Source of the DNA: Mesaphorura yosii
Lineage: Eukaryota > Arthropoda > Collembola > Poduromorpha > Tullbergiidae
Reading direction: 5' to 3'
DNA length: 64,000 nucleotides
Assembly (NCBI GenBank): GCA_009869945.1
Contig: WIXG01000167.1
Coordinates: 62,001 to 126,000, forward strand
Shown here piece by piece: positions 1-11,700 of the stretch. Numbering within the stretch: position 1 is the first letter of the stretch; each line of letters begins with the position of its first letter. A model generated the notes under the pieces. It was not told the origin of the DNA, searched no databases, and saw only the letters and a list, made by a program, of their open reading frames with translations. Both the position numbers and the translations under genes were made by a program.

Positions 1-339
1 CGGATTGAGATCGAAGGGTACCAGGCTCGTGCTAAGCGTTTGGTTGATGCAATGAGAGTTCCTGACCTCACGTTCATTCCGACTAGGTAAATAAAAACGT
101 CATGAGATGTATTCGTATTCATAATAATTTCGAGTAAACAAGTTCTGAATTGTGTGCTTTGTAGATTCCGCCATGTGATGGCATTGGGCAGGAGACTGCT
201 TGTGGAGCAAGAAGCCAAGGTGGAACTTCGGAATTTGCTGCTGCGCCACAAAGATCAGCTTTTCTTGATCATGTGTCAGTTCAGCTATACTGGAATGGGT
301 CGCTTGAAAGAGTTAGTCCAGCATATCAGCGCGCTTTAA
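1..339 (+). CDS. C-terminal part of unknown helical protein (5' truncated by window)
   Basis: Two exons are visible: 1-86 and 165-339. The intron at 87-164 runs from gtaaat to tttgtag and joins in phase 2, restoring an Arg codon (ag|a). The spliced reading frame is open from the first base of the window to the TAA at 337-339 and gives about 86 residues rich in Arg, Leu, Glu and Gln, with the heptad-like spacing of a helical or coiled-coil C-terminus. I do not recognise the family. The next gene starts only 20 bp after this stop, and no AATAAA lies between, so the two may share a transcript. The start and most of the protein lie outside the window. Confidence 0.6.
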
Positions 340-359
340 CTCCGAACTGAACTTTCAAC

Positions 360-1016
360 ATGTCCACCAGATTTAAGACACGAGAAGAAGAGTTCCAAGC
401 TCTAGTCAAGGACGTTGAAGACGATCAAGACGAACTTCGAAAGCATATCAACTACTACGGGAATTTGATTGTTCAATTCCGAATGATTGCCATTGCACTC
501 CTGGATCGCCTGGACGAAGGAAGACGCCGCCACACTTTGAAACCGGAGTTCCCAGACACATTGCGACAAGTTGTCACTCGTGTAAAGCGTCTGGTGAAGG
601 AGCACAATACACTGAATGAGTTGTTCAAGAACCCTGCAGCACGGAATTACGGGCAGTACGTTAAGAACTCCATGATTCAGACGAGACTTGTAAAAGTTGG
701 AACTCCGGTCCAGTCTGAGGAATCAGACGGTAATACAAGCAAGCATTCTGTTCGGCAGTGCAAAGTTTGGCACTACCATTAAAATGCAATGCAAATTTTT
801 GTTGTAGATGAAGAATTCATCGACATGAAGATCCCGACACGAGCGGACATTAAAGCCAAGAGCGCACGTGTTATCCATCAGGGCATACTGAAAAGGGGCT
901 ATATTTACAGTCATAACCATAACAAGGGACACAGCCACAAGCTGTCAGTCGACCAAAATTGTGGTTGTCCTCCTAAAGATAAAGCAGCTAAAGCGCCAAA
1001 ATTATCAACGATGTAA
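360..1016 (+). CDS. Unknown helical protein, 192 aa, two exons
   Basis: Exons 360-729 and 808-1016; the intron (gtaata...gttgtag, 78 bp) joins in phase 1 to restore an Asp codon. The product has 192 residues. Residues 1 to about 100 are strongly charged and helix-forming (Glu/Asp/Lys/Arg/Leu, coiled-coil-like). The tail carries a His/Asn-rich stretch (Tyr-Ser-His-Asn-His-Asn, then His-Ser-His) and a Cys-Gly-Cys before a Lys/Ala-rich end. No signal peptide or membrane segment is seen. The start is the first ATG after the upstream stop. An AATAAA lies at 1031-1036, 15 bp past the stop. I recognise no family; a cytoskeletal or ciliary role would fit the composition but is only a guess. Confidence 0.6.
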
Positions 1017-1030
1017 TCATACGTGATGCT

Positions 1031-1036
1031 AATAAA
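1031..1036 (+). terminator. Polyadenylation signal AATAAA
   Basis: AATAAA lies 15 bp past the stop of the 360-1016 gene. It is the first such hexamer after either of the two leading genes. Confidence 0.5.
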
Positions 1037-1240
1037 CTGCAGTCACTGAACACAAAGGCACGAGGATGGACACGAACAAAAACTCTCCTGCTTTGTCTTT
1101 TTTTTCTTCTTGTGGTAAAATAACGGGAAGAGTAAACGGTGTGAGTAATTGCACCGAGATTAAAAGCAAAATACGAAGTCGATGGTCCAGTCCAGTAGAT
1201 CGCATCGAGAGTTTCGCGAGTAAATGTTGGATGGTGTTTG

Positions 1241-1338
1241 GAAACAATTCTCTTGGAACAATTTGCTAGAAACAATTCTTTGGGAACAATTTGTTGGAAA
1301 CAATATTCTAGGAACAGTTGTCTTGAGACAATTTTGCC
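1241..1338. repeat. 14-bp tandem repeat, seven copies
   Basis: Seven adjoining 14-bp units follow the pattern GRAACAATTYTNTK. The units alternate between two variants (gaaacaattctttg and ggaacaatttgttg), so the higher-order period is 28 bp. The last two units have decayed. The repeat is intergenic and AT-rich. Open frames across it on both strands are a by-product of the repeat. Confidence 0.85.
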
Positions 1339-1631
1339 CAATTTCTTGGTTTGTTGGTAGTGGTAGAAGAGGCTTCCTGTTTATGTTTTCTTCCTCAACA
1401 CCTCAATCAACTGTAGCCATGCGTAATTAACTTTTGGCGAATATTTCATCGCTTCCACAATAAACAAAGGGACACCTTGCTGGATGCAAAATGATGTATA
1501 TTTTGCAATTTATTATTGATATTTTGAGGTTCTCCATTCAGTATCCTAACAGCCTACATTACTAAGAAGAGGTTACAATTAGTAGCATGGAGGCACACCG
1601 TGCTGACTCTCAGTATTGACTTAGACTCTAG

Positions 1632-2537
1632 GAGGAGCTTCGCGATGACGACCTCCACCTGGATCAGGAGTCGCTCAGCGATTACGAGAGTGGCGACAGT
1701 GCGATTGTCCACATTCCCAATATCATTCTAGAATGGTCCGACGCTTCAAAACCGAAGCTTGGTCAGCTGCCAGTCAAAGTAAGCAAGAGTCCAGTCACAA
1801 AGCCTGTCTGACTTGAACGTACGCTGGTACGCTTCAACGGCTTGGATTCTGTCTTGAATTTAAACAGGCTCGACTTAAAATATGGCAGCATATTCCACAG
1901 AATCAGATGCCTCAATTGCGGCTGCTTTCGCGAGAGATTCGTGACGAAATCGATACGCAATTCGGAACACAGTTCATATACTGACGAATCACTACCAAGA
2001 GCAATTGAATGGGCGAAATCGGTAGCCATTTGCAAACTTGCAGTCAAGAACATGGTAGCCCCAGTCGTACAGGGCTTCTTAAAGAATCCCGAGGCGTTGC
2101 AAACCCTCGAAATTGATGGCCCAATAACTTCACACAATTTTCAGTACATTCAATCCGAGTGCTGCAAGATTCACCATTTAAGTATGCGGATGTCATTCTT
2201 CAAAATACAGAAAGAAATGCGTGAAATGTATCCGAACCCAATGAAGATGTCTTTCTCGTCGAATTTTGTGGAATTTATGTTGATCAGAAGAAATTATGAA
2301 AAATGCACGCTACTGGGCTGGAAGGAGTACGCGATGATCAGCTCAAGCTCGAAGGAATCTCCAAGAAAACAAACGACTGGAAAGCTGGAGAAGATGTTGT
2401 CTTGCTTCAACGATTTAGTTCACAAAGTAAAATCCTACATGAATGCTTCTGTCACGGTGGACAACTCCTTCGCGTATGGGATTCAACTTGTAGCAAAGCA
2501 TAACACCGGCCGCGACCTCCGACTCAGATTAGAATGA
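1632..2537 (+). pseudogene. F-box-like gene, frame-disrupted
   Basis: An acidic exon-like stretch (1632-1778, Glu/Asp/Ser-rich, ending in a gtaagc donor) joins in phase to 1868 (after ...tttaaacag). There the frame reads an F-box-like pattern: LP near the join, then KIWQHIPQNQMPQLRLLSRE, typical of the two F-box helices. That frame stops at about 1981. A different frame (from about 1974) continues with Leu-rich sequence ending near 2240, and a third frame takes over between 2303 and 2503. The alternating frames suggest at least two frameshifts, and no good start codon precedes 1632. F-box family is inferred from this one motif. An undetected complex intron pattern would be the alternative to a dead gene. 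An AATAAA follows at 2610. Confidence 0.45.
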
Positions 2538-2561
2538 ATTTATTTGTGTCAAGTATAAAAT

Positions 2562-2567
2562 TTTATT
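2562..2567 (-). terminator. Polyadenylation signal of the ABTB2-like gene
   Basis: AATAAA on the minus strand, 150 bp past the stop at 2717. A second copy lies at 2539-2544. The F-box pseudogene on the opposite strand ends here, so the two loci are convergent. Confidence 0.4.
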
Positions 2568-2716
2568 ACAAAATTATATAATTTTACACTTAAAACGTTC
2601 AATAAATGTGAACCTTGAGATTACTGATTGCACTTATGAAATGATTGATGATGTCGATATTTACAAAAATAGTGTTCAAAGATGTCATTATACAAAATGT
2701 CCGTAATACCAAAAAG

Positions 2717-5700
2717 CTAAGATTTTCTGCTAGTACTATTACTGCTGTTAGAATTAAGAATATTACTCCTACTCGCTTTATTGCATTTTAGTCTATCCTG
2801 AAGTGTTATTAGTAATCCTGCCAGGACATCGTGGTTCTGCAATTTCTTCCCGAAAATAAGCCTTCGTACGGAGTCGTCATGCATGAGAATTGCAACCATA
2901 TTTTGCAGGAGAAAACCTTGGCAGTATTCTAGAAGTTGGGTCGCGTTGTAAACCTGTGGAGCAATAAGACCACATTTAATTTAGTCATGAACTCACTCAA
3001 GCAAACGTTAGCTACGTTCATTTGGGAATGTTACCTTTGCGTGAATGTAAAGCGAAACCACGGACTCAACATTAACCATTTGTGAGCACTTCGATTCACA
3101 AAATCTTAGCAGTCCATCTAGCTGAAAGAAGTTAGCTGCGGCCATCAGCTCCAAGACGTCATCATTCTCTAGTGAAGAGTGTAATGTGTCACAGCCGCCG
3201 TTGTACAAATATTCCATTAGAAGCTAACACGTCAAATAAAAAATCTGAGTATAGATGCAGTATGAGCCTAGCCTGATATTTGTCGGGATTCTTACCTTGA
3301 AAATGGGGTATCTGATATCACTAATTTGTAGCAGTGGAGGATTGGACTCTGGAATGCCCTTCAGCATTTGCTTAAACCGCGCCGATGCAGTAACGAGCAC
3401 AATCTTATGCGCGTAAAATATTTTGCCCTCAACTCGGAATTGCACGTCGGATAACTCGGGATTGTTGACATACTTCGGGTCGATTCTGGTTCCACTGTTC
3501 GAGACGCACGTGTCTCGAATTTCTTTTATGGGATCTTTGCCGTAGCATGTTTGAAAGATGTCGGCGAGGAGTAACGTCGTTCCTTCATTCTGAAAATACG
3601 CAACCCACCCACAAATGAACAAAGTTATGGCACGGAGTTACAAGTCTTGTCGTTTTACCTTCCCGTTTCTAAAGATCGTCAGAAGCAGCGGAAGGCACTC
3701 GTCCACGAAATGACTTTGGGAAAAGTCCTCGTTTGGTAAAATCTGAAGGAAGTCATGGAGCAATTGATCCACGATCGTTTCGCATCTCAAGTCATGAGCA
3801 GTCTCTAAAGTATTGATCCACGTGCTGGAAGTGAAAATGCTAATTAATAATTTGCTGGTGTAATTTGGAATGCGTTCAAGTGAACATGAAAGTCTTACTG
3901 AAGTGTCAATGGTACGCCAAGATTTCTCAAATCAAGCGTAATTTCAAGGTATCCACTTTCAGCACTTTGATACATTGCCTCCTGCAAAACTTTCATCTGT
4001 GACTTTGTGAGTAATTTGTTGGCAGTTTCGTCGATTGAGCGTCCGTACTGCAGAAGTTGTTTTGTTGACGAATCTGCGGACTGTTGCTGTTGATGCTGTA
4101 TGCCCTCCGCCAGAATTTCTTCCAACGAAAGCACCTCTTTGGCAGCTTGCGTTGCGTTGAGGGGATGTGAAAGTAATTTATGAAGAATTGTACGCTGACC
4201 GTGGGACGTCGCAACGGAGATTGCGCTGAAACTTCCACGTTGAGCAGAGCCCATGTAACAGAGGGTATCACGAACCAAAGTAGAATGGAATGGATTTGCA
4301 CCGTAGTTGAGTAAGATTGTCACAATTTCCAAATGCCCAGTAGCTACTGCAAGCTGCAGTGGAGTCTGAGTGGGCTTATCGTCACTGGGTTTTGCTCCGC
4401 CCTCGACATTTGCTCCACGCTCAAGCAGAATCTGGAATGATAATTGTCAAGTTAGTATTCGTTGCCTTAATTTTGTCGAAGTCAAGCTTACCTTCACGAC
4501 GGTTGTGTGGCCCATGAGCGTCGCAAACGTCAACGCTGTCCATGATTGCGTTTCACTGTTTGCTTGCGGGTGCTTCGGCCCATTTGGAGGAGTCTCCAAA
4601 TCCACATCCGCTCCACCGTCAAGGAGCACGCGAACCATCAAGTCCTCACCACGAATGCACGCGAGTATCAATGGTGGGAAACCTAAAAGTGGTTACAGAG
4701 CTTCCTTAATGAAATATTCCACTTTCGAACACGAAATCAGATAAGAACATACCTGCTTCGTTAATAGTATTCGCTTTTGTCGGTGGCATTAGCAGCAGTG
4801 CTTGTGTGACCAAGTCAGATCTCCCGGAGTTCAACATTTTAAAGGCCAAGTCAACTTTCAATCGTCTGTTGCACTCAAATTCATCAATGATCCGTTTCGG
4901 CCATGCGAATTCATCGCTCCTGAATGTTCACGTATCGTAAAGGCGTTAGTTCTATCTGCTGTGGGAAGGTTAGTTTCATATTTGTAATTACCCGATCATT
5001 CTCACGGGGCAGTCAATTCCGGGTAGCAGCAACCTCGCTGCTTGCAGCACATCATCCTTATCGATGACCGCTGCATGTCGATAATCAGCGTGTGCTGTTG
5101 CAACACGAACCCATTCAATCAATGGAGGCAGCACAATGAACGGTCGCTCGTAAACTAATTCTTGAACAGGTGGACGATTTGATACATTTTGTTGAGATTT
5201 GTCGACGTTGTCTGATCTGAGCGTAGCGGTGGACGCATTTAGATTGGCGAGTTCATCAGCAGCTTCAAGCTGCGAACACCGCATGAAATAGAACAACGCT
5301 TGAATGGCGGATGGAGCCCACGTCGGTGGCAACGATTTTGTTCCGTTTGCATTTGTGAATGGGACCTTCTTGTGGTGGTACGTGGTGACTTTTGTCAGAA
5401 TGTCGGATAATTCACCTAAGTCATACCAATTGAACAATGAGATAAACTTCTGATATGAAGAAAACTTGGAAGTTTGTTAAGCTTTTACCGGTAGATCCGA
5501 CACAAGTAGTGAGGAGCGACTGTTCAAGGCTTTTATTGTGCTGATGAAGCCGGTGCGATAAGTCGTCATGAGTCCCGCCAATCGTCGTGCTACTGCTTTC
5601 AGATGAGTCTACACTGGCCACACTAGACCATCGTGGGATTGCTAAAGCACCTGTACGAGAAAATCAACATTGGCATCAAATTATATTCAAGTCTGTACTT

Positions 5701-8700
5701 CGTTTGATTTTGTTAACCATGCATCATTACCTGAAGCCATCCTCCCAGCATTCAAATGAGCAAATGGCTGAAGCAGTCCCCACAAATCAGCATTGAATGC
5801 AATTGCTTGCTCGAGTAACGCCGACGTCAAAATCCTTTGGCTATTATTGCCAGCATTCTGAACATTCAGGTTATTATTGAACTGATTCTCCATCGTGTCG
5901 CTGGTCGAAATGAATGCGATCGCTTGTGCGAATATTTCCTCAATCAGGTTTTCTATTCCAGCAGTAAAATGAATCGCGGCAAACTCATGAACAAAACGAC
6001 CTAGTCGCACTTCAACCATCCATCTCTGGAATCGACCGACGTGCAAATGCAGTCCGGCTCTTGCGGACTTTGATTGCCGGTGTAAAGGGTCCGTCGTCGA
6101 AACAGAGTACATTGCAGCTGCTCTTAAGCAAGCCTTGATGCAGGAATCCGCTAAAACAGGTGCGAGCACAATTCGAAAGGCCGAAGTGATTTCGTGCTTG
6201 CTGCAGAATCCAATCATTTTCGACAGCCTCTGCACTTCTCTCGCGATTCTGACAAGTGCGCGCTGAAGCAGGTAAGAAACCCTCGGTACACTTTCCATTG
6301 AAATTCTTTCCAAGTTGTCACGCAACCGACTACTCTTCTCAATCACTTTGAGAATGTCGACGTTGGACCAGGGAAATTGTTGCAATTCCACAAGACGGTT
6401 GTGCGAGTCGACCCATACAAATTCATCTGCTGAAGTCACCTGTAATGAAATGCGATGTTCAGCATTTAGCGAAGTACATTGACATTTGATACGTGCATGC
6501 GTGGACGACGGGGACAAGTGACGATGACGACGACGAGTACGATGTCATAAATCAATTCAACGTGATCTCGTCAATTCTTTCATGTCATGATCATCGTCAT
6601 TTTATTACATCAACATGTTCGGTGTGTAATTAATTTAATGCCTTCTCAGCTGACTGCATGCGATTGTGATTGCGAACTGAGATGCAATCAATCATGAGGT
6701 GAAGCACCAAATTCACGCAAACGTGATTCACAGCACGACGGATCAAGTTTTTGTCGTTCATTTAATTTAGCTACCAACTACTGTTGCAGATTCCTGACTG
6801 ATCAAGAAATCTTGTTTCGAAAGACGTGAAAGAAAGCGCGAGTGAAATAGTGATCCATTACCCGGCTCAATTACCTTCCCTTGAACATGTTTAATTAAAT
6901 GGCGAACCATTTAAGCTGAAATTTATGGTCTGGGCTGTGAAAATGGCTGTATTGCTAACCTGAGTGTTGATCGTCTCCATGCTCGAGTGCCGCATGAGGT
7001 TCGCACTGGTGTTATGATGACTGGTGCTGCTGCTGCCGTGATGATTCGAGGATTTACGGTGTCGATCACATTCACTCCCGCTCATCGACGAGTAGGTTGA
7101 TGTCGAGTACGACGACTGATGATCCGCGTTCGCCAAGAATCGATTCTGCGACTTGTCAAGAATCGTTGTTGCGTTGGTTGATGACTTGAGCGTTAATTGC
7201 TCAATCGCCTGCTTGATATCCTCGAGTCCATTGTTACCATTTCCGAGTAAGATTGAATCCTAACACAAACGAAAATGAAGTGGGCTTAGGATTATGAAAC
7301 GAGCGCAGAATCTTAATTATTTTCGCAATTCTCGGAACCTCTAATAAAGAGGAGATTGAACTGCTATATTAAATGAATTGCTCTTTGATTGAAATAGAGT
7401 CTCTGCTGCTCTCCGCTGCTGCATTCGCTTTCATCTTTTCCTTTTCGTAGCAGACTTCGCCAACGAGACGAGAATGATTCATTTAACAATTTAGCATGTT
7501 CCCTGGTATGAGAAAATGAACCCGTTGTTAAGTTTAGTCCATAAACGGTGAAAATGAATCAAGAAATTGATCGTTCACATTAATTCCTAGTGCTTTTGAT
7601 CTTAAGACAAAGTATCCGGATCAGATTGCAAGGCAAGAGAACAAATCAGTATTCTGTTTGGAAACTGCAGAGCCTACCACGGCTGTGAATACAATAATTC
7701 ATATTTTATGTGCAGTTCAATAACACAGACACGCCATAAATCAACTAGCTATTGGAGGGTGTCTACCAAATACGGCAACCTTCATTTATTTCATTGCAGC
7801 GCAGAGTTGTAACGTAAGGAGATGCGATCGCCGCATCTGCATCTGCATCTTTATCTTCATCGTCACAGTGCATCAACGTAAAGCAGTCACTTCAAAGTCA
7901 AAGTTAAAACCTTGTAATGTAAAGCAAAGTAATGGCAATTTCCATAAAATGAATTATGGACTGAATTAATGGCTTTGGAAAATTGCCGCGCAGTCTTCTT
8001 CAAAACAGTGCTCAATAATTCACTTGTGAGTTTATCTGTAGGCAACTTACTGGATCAAATTTCAGTCGCTTACCTTGTTACCGGCACGGTGTCTCGACTT
8101 TGAAGAAGAGGAACTCTTACGATGTCCTCCGCCCCTTGAATTACCGGAATTTCCACCTGGGCGACCACCGCCGCCGCTGCTTGTCGTCGTGTCATTTTTA
8201 TCAAAGCGAGGCGTGCTTGCACTGACGTTTGACGACTGCTCGTCTTCTGGGACTGAATTGAGCACTGATTTGTAATTATTCAGGTTTCCATCAGTTATCT
8301 TTCCATATTCGGCTGGCGCTGGTGGTGAGCCACTTGTCTGGCTGTCGGACATACTCGCGTGACCAGACGAACCGTCAGAAGAGGATGAACCGCCTGTTCC
8401 GGTGTTGTTGGCAGTTTTCTCCGCAATTGCAATTGCTGTGCTGTTGTTAGTGGTCGTCGTGTTGAGTAAGTTTGAACCATTCTTCAATTCCTGAAGTTCC
8501 TCTGCACTCAAATGCTGGAGAATGTTTCTTCGGTTCTTTGACTTCAGTTTCGAAGATGGAGTGGATGATGAACTGTTTTTCACTTTGCGATTGTTGTTGC
8601 TGCCTGTGCCGGGCTCATGTGTTGTCTTCTCTTGTTCAATTGCTTTCACGGTTGATGTCGACCCAACTGAACTGCTGAAATCGTAATCAGATGCTGAGCT

Positions 8701-11700
8701 TCGGCCAAGCGAACCACCGCCATCGGCTGATTCGGTTTTTGGCAGCTTCGTTTTGGGTTCCAGCTGAATCGTTGGAGAAATAATTGGACTGAATACCGTC
8801 GGACGATTGCTCTTGACCTCACTTTGCCTGCTTGGGTCTTCCCTCGGAGAAAGCGCCACCACGTCGTTCTTAATTGTAATAGTTTCGGGACTTCGAATTC
8901 GGTCATAAACTGGAGATTCAGGCTCTTCACACTGTAGGCTCTCCTGTCGTCTTCGATTGCTTGCAACTGGCTTGGGTATTTCGTATTCATTGCTCGCCCG
9001 GTTCCTATGAGCATTTTCGAAGGCCAGGCTTAAATTCTTGACGACAGAAGAATTTTGGAACGTCTTATTGTTCACGAATTCTTTGTGCTCTTGCTCCGGT
9101 CCCAAGATCAAGTTTGTTCTGCTCGACACTGGCGTACTATTACAATTCGCGACCTGCAAATGCTGTTGTACCAATTGCAAATTGTCGACACTTTTCCACT
9201 CGTGAACGGGTCGTACTTTAGCAAGGTTTGTGACCACATGCCGCTGAATTTGGTGCTGCTCCTTCGCCGGGCTACTGAATTTAGGAATCAAGTCGCAATA
9301 GTATGGAACGTTCGTGCCATTTTCTGCGTTACTGTTGTAAAATCTTGTTGGTGCACCATTCGCATTGTTAATTGGGCTGTGAAGATTACTCGCGCTTCCT
9401 GACGACAATGACACCGGTGACCCAATCGACGAGACAAGTGACCGGCTCGCATTGTTGCTGCTACCGCCGTTTATGAGGTATGCCTGCTGTTGCAATTGCC
9501 TGTCATGCTGTTGCTGTTGTGGCATTCTTGGCTGGGGAGAGAGAAAGCCACGTTGTTGCAAGTGGGCTCTGGCCGAGTTTGACGGAGGTGAAAACGACTG
9601 GCGAGTCTGAAGCGGTTGTGGTTGTCTTTGCTGGCCATGTTCGCTTTGCATTAGTTGGGGCAAACTGGGCACAGACCGCTGACTCATGTTTCCAGGATTT
9701 GGGCCAGCTGGGTACTGTTTCGGATGAAAATTCGTCACGAACGGTGGCTGACGATTACCAGCGCCATTCCCAAGCTGGCCATGTCCCCCATTACCGTCAA
9801 TGTTGCAAAATTGCGGGTGCTGCAGATAGTTGTCTGGGCTTACGAGGGATTGAAATTGCTGCTGATTAATGCAGGCTGTGGGCGAAAGCATTGGTGGATG
9901 AGCTGTGCTCATGCCTGCGTTGGTGGGTTTTGGTGGCAGTGGCTTTGCTGAATACGAAAAGTGCATCAACGGTCGTGCAGGTAGGAGAGGCGCACTTGAG
10001 TTATCGGACAGTGAGAATTCGACTCCTGGGTCAATTGCTGATCTTCGCATGTCAACCAATCTGCGAGAAACCGGAAACAGAAACAGGTGAATACTAATTT
10101 TTCATTAAAATATCAATGCAATTGATGCGGAGACATGGACTTGGACTCGGGCAACAATTAATTGTATCGCATGGCAGTAATTATTCATTGCTCGTCTCTC
10201 TCTTGAAATGAAACCGGTTGAAGTTGAACTGATCTCAGAATCGTCAGAATCGAGGAGCATTACTTGCATTAAAGAAATTGCACACTTTTCGCGTTCTCAA
10301 GTTCCAACGATTTAGGGATGCGTAGCAATGAACAAGGTAAAAAAGAATTCATTATTACATAATTACCACTTTATAAAAACAATAAATTATACAACGAAAC
10401 AAACGAAGGAGCCTAGCCTCGACTCGTCTTTCATGATTCATACAGGCTCTGGCCTGACTCAGATTGTCTAGACAAGGAAAACTGTACTGAAGTAAAACCC
10501 GTAAAGTTTCATGAAAAAGCCTCTGCTCGGATTTAACAATCGACAATCACACATGATTAATTTAATTACACAGAACGTTGTTGTGAAAAATCCGTACATA
10601 CGTATTTTGGAACACTTTTCATTGATTCAGTGTTCTTCTATTCACATGTCGTAATTAAACAGGGAACGGCACGGCCAGTTTCCTTATTGCCGGTCACACA
10701 TAAAATTAATATCATTTTACATGTTTCACGTTTCGGGTCGTGTTGGAAATTTTCTCACCTTTCTCATTTAACAACAGCGCACGTTTCATTAAACATGTAT
10801 TTCATGGGTAGGCGTGCGAGGATGAGGAAAATTTGGCGTGATAATATTTTAAAGACGTGTGAGTTCTAATTTTTATACCTGCAATTACACCTTCGTTGTT
10901 AATTAGCGCATTGTTTGCAACGTGTTACCGAAAATAAGGTTTATTGTACTTTCTACGCCTGCAATGATACTTCTTCGACTTGGTTCGTTAATTTCTTCAA
11001 CAAGAAACAACAAAGATAATTTCCTCCGGTTGCTTTCTAATTATAAGCCTACTGCGCTGGTCCATGAATAATATTTCCCTGAATTACAAGGCTCAAGGTT
11101 TCCTTAAAATTGAACGGATTCTTGCAGGATGACTCACTTTGAATTAAAATGCAGATCCTCCCACTGAAAATTGTAAATCAAGAGTTCAACTTCCTTTTGG
11201 TACTTTGTGGACTTTGCCTTAATAAATTCTGCACCTTTTGCCAGCGCAGCATTCCAACTTGAAAATGTTCAAGTTCGATTAAGGTAGTTTACATAATAAA
11301 TATTAAACTTGACAGATGGAATGCAAAAATGATGAGCCCTTCGAAAGTACACTTTACTTCAAAGTCCTCTTCTGGTCAGTGACTTTTATGGTTCTTCTGG
11401 CTCCTCATGGCTTTTCTCGTGGTTCTGCTAAATACTTCTTGCCCATGACCATTTCCTTCTTCACTACGTCGATATTTTATTTAAAGTATCATCAGCCGAT
11501 CAGTCACCGTGCCTGCTGGTGTCTCCCGCTAGTCGTGTACGAGTAATTTGTATGCATGAGGCGGCATTGCATTGTGATCACCGTGATTAATGCTCAGCAG
11601 TGGTGAATTGAATTCGTCTCATTTGGCTAAATATTTATACAATTCATTATTCATAATTCAGAAGTTCACAAGTTGGCACGCAGTTGTCAATACGCAGCGT

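Noticed and set aside
8075-10097. Several + strand frames of 60-130 codons
   Set aside because: Shadows of the large disordered exon of the ABTB2-like gene on the minus strand.
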